Of a stretch of 64,000 bases of DNA, positions 60,988 through 64,000 are shown piece after piece. Numbering within the stretch: position 1 is the stretch's first letter; each line of letters opens with the position of its first letter. Origin of the DNA: Pegea sp. RAD2-039 (Eukaryota > Chordata > Thaliacea > Salpida > Salpidae); the NCBI GenBank assembly GCA_034620365.1, contig JAQGEQ010000291.1:248001-312000 (forward strand), in the 5' to 3' direction. The translations under genes were made by a program, and so were the position numbers. The notes below the pieces were generated by a model. That model was not told where the DNA came from and ran no database searches. It worked only from the letters and a program-made list of their open reading frames with translations.

Positions 60988-61245
60988 TTATTGTTTAATT
61001 AAAACAATAATTTTTGCACCTGCATGAATATTAAAATTAAAAATTGTTTTATCATCATTATCCAGTATTATGATTTGTGTAGACATGCCCATAGATTTTG
61101 ATTGTAGGATAAGAGTTTGGTTGATAATAGGAATATTGTAAATTTCTTCAATAATCGATTTCAGCTTTCTTATTGTATAGGAATAGTCAACATTAACCCG
61201 AAGATAAAACATCAAAGAGTAATGCTTTATACCAATACTAAACAT
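60988..61245 (-). CDS. Ubiquitin-like domain protein (85 aa, single exon)
   Basis: An intact small frame with a good start context (AAAAAATG). The sequence YTIRKLKSIIEEIYNIPIIN then QTLILQSKSM and TIFNFNIHAGAKIIVLIK fits the ubiquitin fold: 'T...lK..I......p...Q.li..gk.......tl....i..ga.i.l'. It ends at KQ with no C-terminal di-glycine, so it is more likely a ubiquitin-like domain protein than a conjugated modifier. An acceptor (GGTTTTCAG) lies ~20 nt before the ATG, again suggesting trans-splicing or an untranslated upstream exon. It is on the opposite strand to SAND and convergent with it. Copy 1 (42907-43053) retains only the first half. Overall identity to known Ubl families cannot be judged by eye. 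Confidence 0.55.
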   Translation of the reverse strand: MFSIGIKHYSLMFYLRVNVDYSYTIRKLKSIIEEIYNIPIINQTLILQSKSMGMSTQIIILDNDDKTIFNFNIHAGAKIIVLIKQ

Positions 61246-62377
61246 TTTTTCTTTTTAGTTACTGAAAACCTGAGGAGAAATAAGTTTAATTAAAGATTTC
61301 TAAGACAAATAATGTTTTTGAAAAATAGTATTTTTGTAGGTTATTTTAAAAAATTAAGGAAAAATATTAAAATTGAATTAAATTCTTTTATTCTAAACTT
61401 AATAATGTTTTCAACTAAGTTGAATGAAGTTTCAGTAACCTGACTTAAAAAGGCAAAAAAAAATATAAACAAAAATTCAGTTAATATTCCATGCAGTTAA
61501 AATATTTATCAATAGTAATATCAAAGAGAGAATTATAGAACTTAAATGCATTCCATAAGTGTGAAAATAAACAAATATGAATACAATTCTCAATAAACAA
61601 AATCCAAAGATATCTGATAAGATAAAAATCAATTCTCTTTGATCAAGTATTATCTAAAGTCATAAACGTTTCACAAATTAACTAATTTTCATTTATTAAA
61701 ATGTTTTTTGATATAAGCTTTTCGAAAATTGTTAAGATAAAATTTACTAATAATCTCTATGTGCTGTGTACAAACCTACAAATAAATCTTTAATCATATA
61801 AATACACCGAAATCAAAACAAATGCGACTACAAACTGATAGATTGTAGCTGATTAAAATTACACTTCAATAGTATTTTACTTGTTCGAATTAAGTAAGAG
61901 TCTGCAGAAAAAGAGGAAAATTATTACTTGAACCAGGTATTATTTATATACAAACAATTTCTTAAAAGAAAAATTTAAATGAATTTTAATAACTTTTAAT
62001 TTAAAAAAAAATGTATATTTGTATTTACAAGAAATGAGTTTTCAGAAACTAAATAATTAGTTTTTCGAATATATTTTAACTAAAGTTTCAAATTAATTAA
62101 TTGATTATTAAACACAAAACAAATTCTTCATTGATAATAGATCGTCAAAAATATATCTATCTTTAAGGTAACAGCATTGATTCGGGAAATTTCTAATTTT
62201 ATCGTTTATTAGTTTGATATATTGTATTTAATTTCATATTAACAATGTTGTCAACATCAATAAAGTTAAGATAATAACAAGATAATTTTCATTAAAAGAT
62301 GCTTCAAGTACTAAAAGTTGGATTTTACTTTGAATAATTAGAATTATTACTAACTAGTTATTCAAAATAAATCATAA

Positions 62378-62757
62378 TATAGCAACGTACATGACAAATG
62401 ATTAGCAACATGACACGTTAGTAGCAACATGACACGTGAGTAGCAACATGACACGTGAGTAGCAACATGACACGTTAGTAGCAACATGACACGTGAGTAG
62501 CAACATGACACGTGAGTAGCAACATGACACGTGAGTAGCAACATGACAAGTGAGTAGTGACATGACACGTGAGTAGCAACATGACACGTGAGTAGCAACA
62601 TGACACAATGAGTGAGTAGCAACATGACACATGAGTAGCAACAAACCACGTGATTATCAAAATGACATGTGACTAGCAACATGACACGTGAGTAGCAACA
62701 TGACACGTGAGTAGCATAATGACACGTGAATGGCAACATGACACGTGAGTAGCAACA
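62378..62757. repeat. 19-bp tandem satellite, array C
   Basis: About 20 units of the E-box satellite, more homogeneous than arrays A and B except for one irregular spot near 62606 (an inserted ATGAGTG). It shares its left flank with array B, but its right flank (AACCAAGTTTGCTTCCAAG) is new, so it is the right edge of the duplicated territory in this window. Confidence 0.95.
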
Positions 62758-64000
62758 AACCAAGTTTGCTTCCAAGTTGCGTTTTCCGTGGTAAATCACT
62801 TTTTTTGGCGATTTTTGTCTGGCTGATTAAAGAGCATTTTCTTGACAATATAACTTCATATTTATCATTTAAAGTTCGATTATATAGCTGTGACCACAGT
62901 ATTTGGCACCCAAACGTGTCAAATGAATTGAACCAGAATGTTCAGTTTAACATCAGCTGTAGCAGTTGAAAAATATAAAAATGTCCAGTGATAGTGGTCA
63001 GCAAATTATCAATAACTTACTAACGTGCATGAAATGATAAAGTTCTTCTCGATCCAAGAGTAGATCTCCTATAGCTATAAAAAGAAATTATTATAAAAAT
63101 TAAAAAATTAAAAATAGAATTAATTTAATATTATAACAAAAATTGTTGATATTTTATTATGAAAAAATATTTATTAAACTAAGGACCTTACTATTTAAGA
63201 ATAAATTGAGCTAGTCCATTACTTGTTTGACTATTAAGCAATGTTGCAATTGATCATTTTAGAAAGCTGAAAAACAGATTTAATTCAATTAGAATTTTGG
63301 TGGAATGTTTAACTTGATCAATTGAAGTAAATTTACTCAAATTGTAAATACAAATTCTTGGTCTACCATCTAAATCATGCAATTATGTTTGGTGTAGATT
63401 TTACCTTAAATGGTTTCGCTAGTCAAGAGGGCTTAAAAACTAACAAAAAGTAAAATGTTTAGCAACTCAAAATGAATTAGAAGATGTTTAGTCCGATTTG
63501 TTGTTATCCTGTTGATTTATTTCATCTGATTTTTATTGAGTTTTCTGCATACCAATCTCGTAAATGTTGTCTGAACAAACTTGATTTGGCATGCATGCAC
63601 TAGCATCGTATTCAAGAATTGTACGTATGTATAATTTTGAAAAGATTGATAAAAAAGCATGAATCATTAAAATTAAAGGTTTTTATAATAAGGTAGATAT
63701 AGTTGATTGATTTTCCAAACATTTTGGAAACATATTTGTGCCGTTTAAAGTCGGATGACAGAGTAATGCCTTCAATGGATTTATAATTCATTTATTATTA
63801 AAAGAAAAGAACCAACTTCCCGTCTTTGTGATTCTAGCCTTTTTCATTGTCAATTAACAGATAAATTTTCTGAAATGGCTGCTTAATATTTTAGAAATGT
63901 ATTATATTCAACCCTTTGTCCTATTTCAAACTAAGAAAACTATAGAGTTAAAATACAGATATAAATGTGTTTGCATTCGGTATATTCTGGTCGAAAGTAG
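62758..64000. other. Right end, nothing recognised
   Basis: Single-copy within the window, A+T-rich. The first 200 bp have moderate G+C and an open plus frame (62745-62969) that starts inside the satellite and matches nothing I recognise. No repeat of the other families is seen. Confidence 0.5.

Larger units (their letters stand above)
52529..62377. repeat. Kelch-SAND-Ubl segmental duplication, copy 2
   Basis: Direct copy of 32136-44187. It is shorter because of three fewer ~0.98-kb units, a ~340-bp gap after 52923 and a ~165-bp gap in the kelch gene, and longer by ~1.2 kb at 59912-61107. The stretches 57421-58312 (SAND 5' flank), 60560-60980 and 61260-62377 hold no gene that I can support. 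Confidence 0.92.

Noticed and set aside
1-64000. Retroviral, LTR or Polinton-type elements, rRNA and tRNA genes
   Set aside because: I looked for integrase, protease, gag, capsid and DNA polymerase B motifs, long terminal repeats and obvious RNA genes, and saw none.

Overview
The window is A+T-rich eukaryotic DNA with GT-AG introns, some only 47-54 nt long. The protein families seen are a DEAF1-type SAND-domain protein, BTB-BACK-kelch, cytosolic acetyl-CoA synthetase (ACSS2 type), a secreted Ig-like fragment, a ubiquitin-like protein and a non-LTR retrotransposon. These point to an invertebrate animal. The species cannot be fixed from sequence alone. Ultrashort introns, and AG acceptors just upstream of start codons that could take a spliced leader, would fit a tunicate or flatworm, but this is only an inference. 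No rRNA, tRNA, CRISPR array or bacterial gene was seen.

The window is dominated by nested segmental duplication. A large unit occurs twice in the same orientation. Its order is [19-bp satellite] - [ACSS / small-GTPase fragment block, called X here] - [BTB-kelch, minus strand] - [array of ~0.98-kb repeats] - [SAND gene, plus strand] - [ubiquitin-like gene, minus strand] - [next satellite]. Unit 1 has satellite A (1-2469), a scrambled X region (2470-16389), about 15.7 kb of material not repeated in unit 2 (16390-32135, with a LINE and a two-exon novel gene), then the kelch-SAND block (32136-44187). Unit 2 has satellite B (44188-45535), a compact X' (45536-52528), the kelch-SAND block again (52529-62377) and satellite C (62378-62757). 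The end at 62758-64000 holds nothing recognisable.

Within X, pieces of an ACSS-like gene occur five times (2809-3590, 7412-8660, 11066-12310, 45875-46650, 50985-52528). None is complete. Two of them (11.1-12.3 kb minus and 51.0-52.5 kb plus, inverted relative to each other) share a permuted exon order in which a C-terminal-half exon runs straight into an N-terminal-half exon. A small-GTPase-like pair of exons lies just upstream of both permuted copies. Most of X' is present in the left part of the window in direct orientation (2470-5695) and again in inverted pieces (7.4-8.7, 11.1-13.1 and 14.6-16.4 kb).

The best candidates for living genes are the twin SAND genes (five exons, 244 codons, open in both copies), the ubiquitin-like gene in copy 2 (85 aa, truncated in copy 1), and the unrecognised two-exon gene at 22499-23212. 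The kelch and ACSS loci carry stops and exon losses, several shared between copies, so they look like pseudogenes that were already damaged when the unit duplicated. The other repeats are a degenerate CR1/L2/Jockey-type LINE reverse transcriptase (20.1-22.25 kb), scattered LINE endonuclease and ORF1 fragments, and a second tandem repeat at 28.2-31.2 kb.
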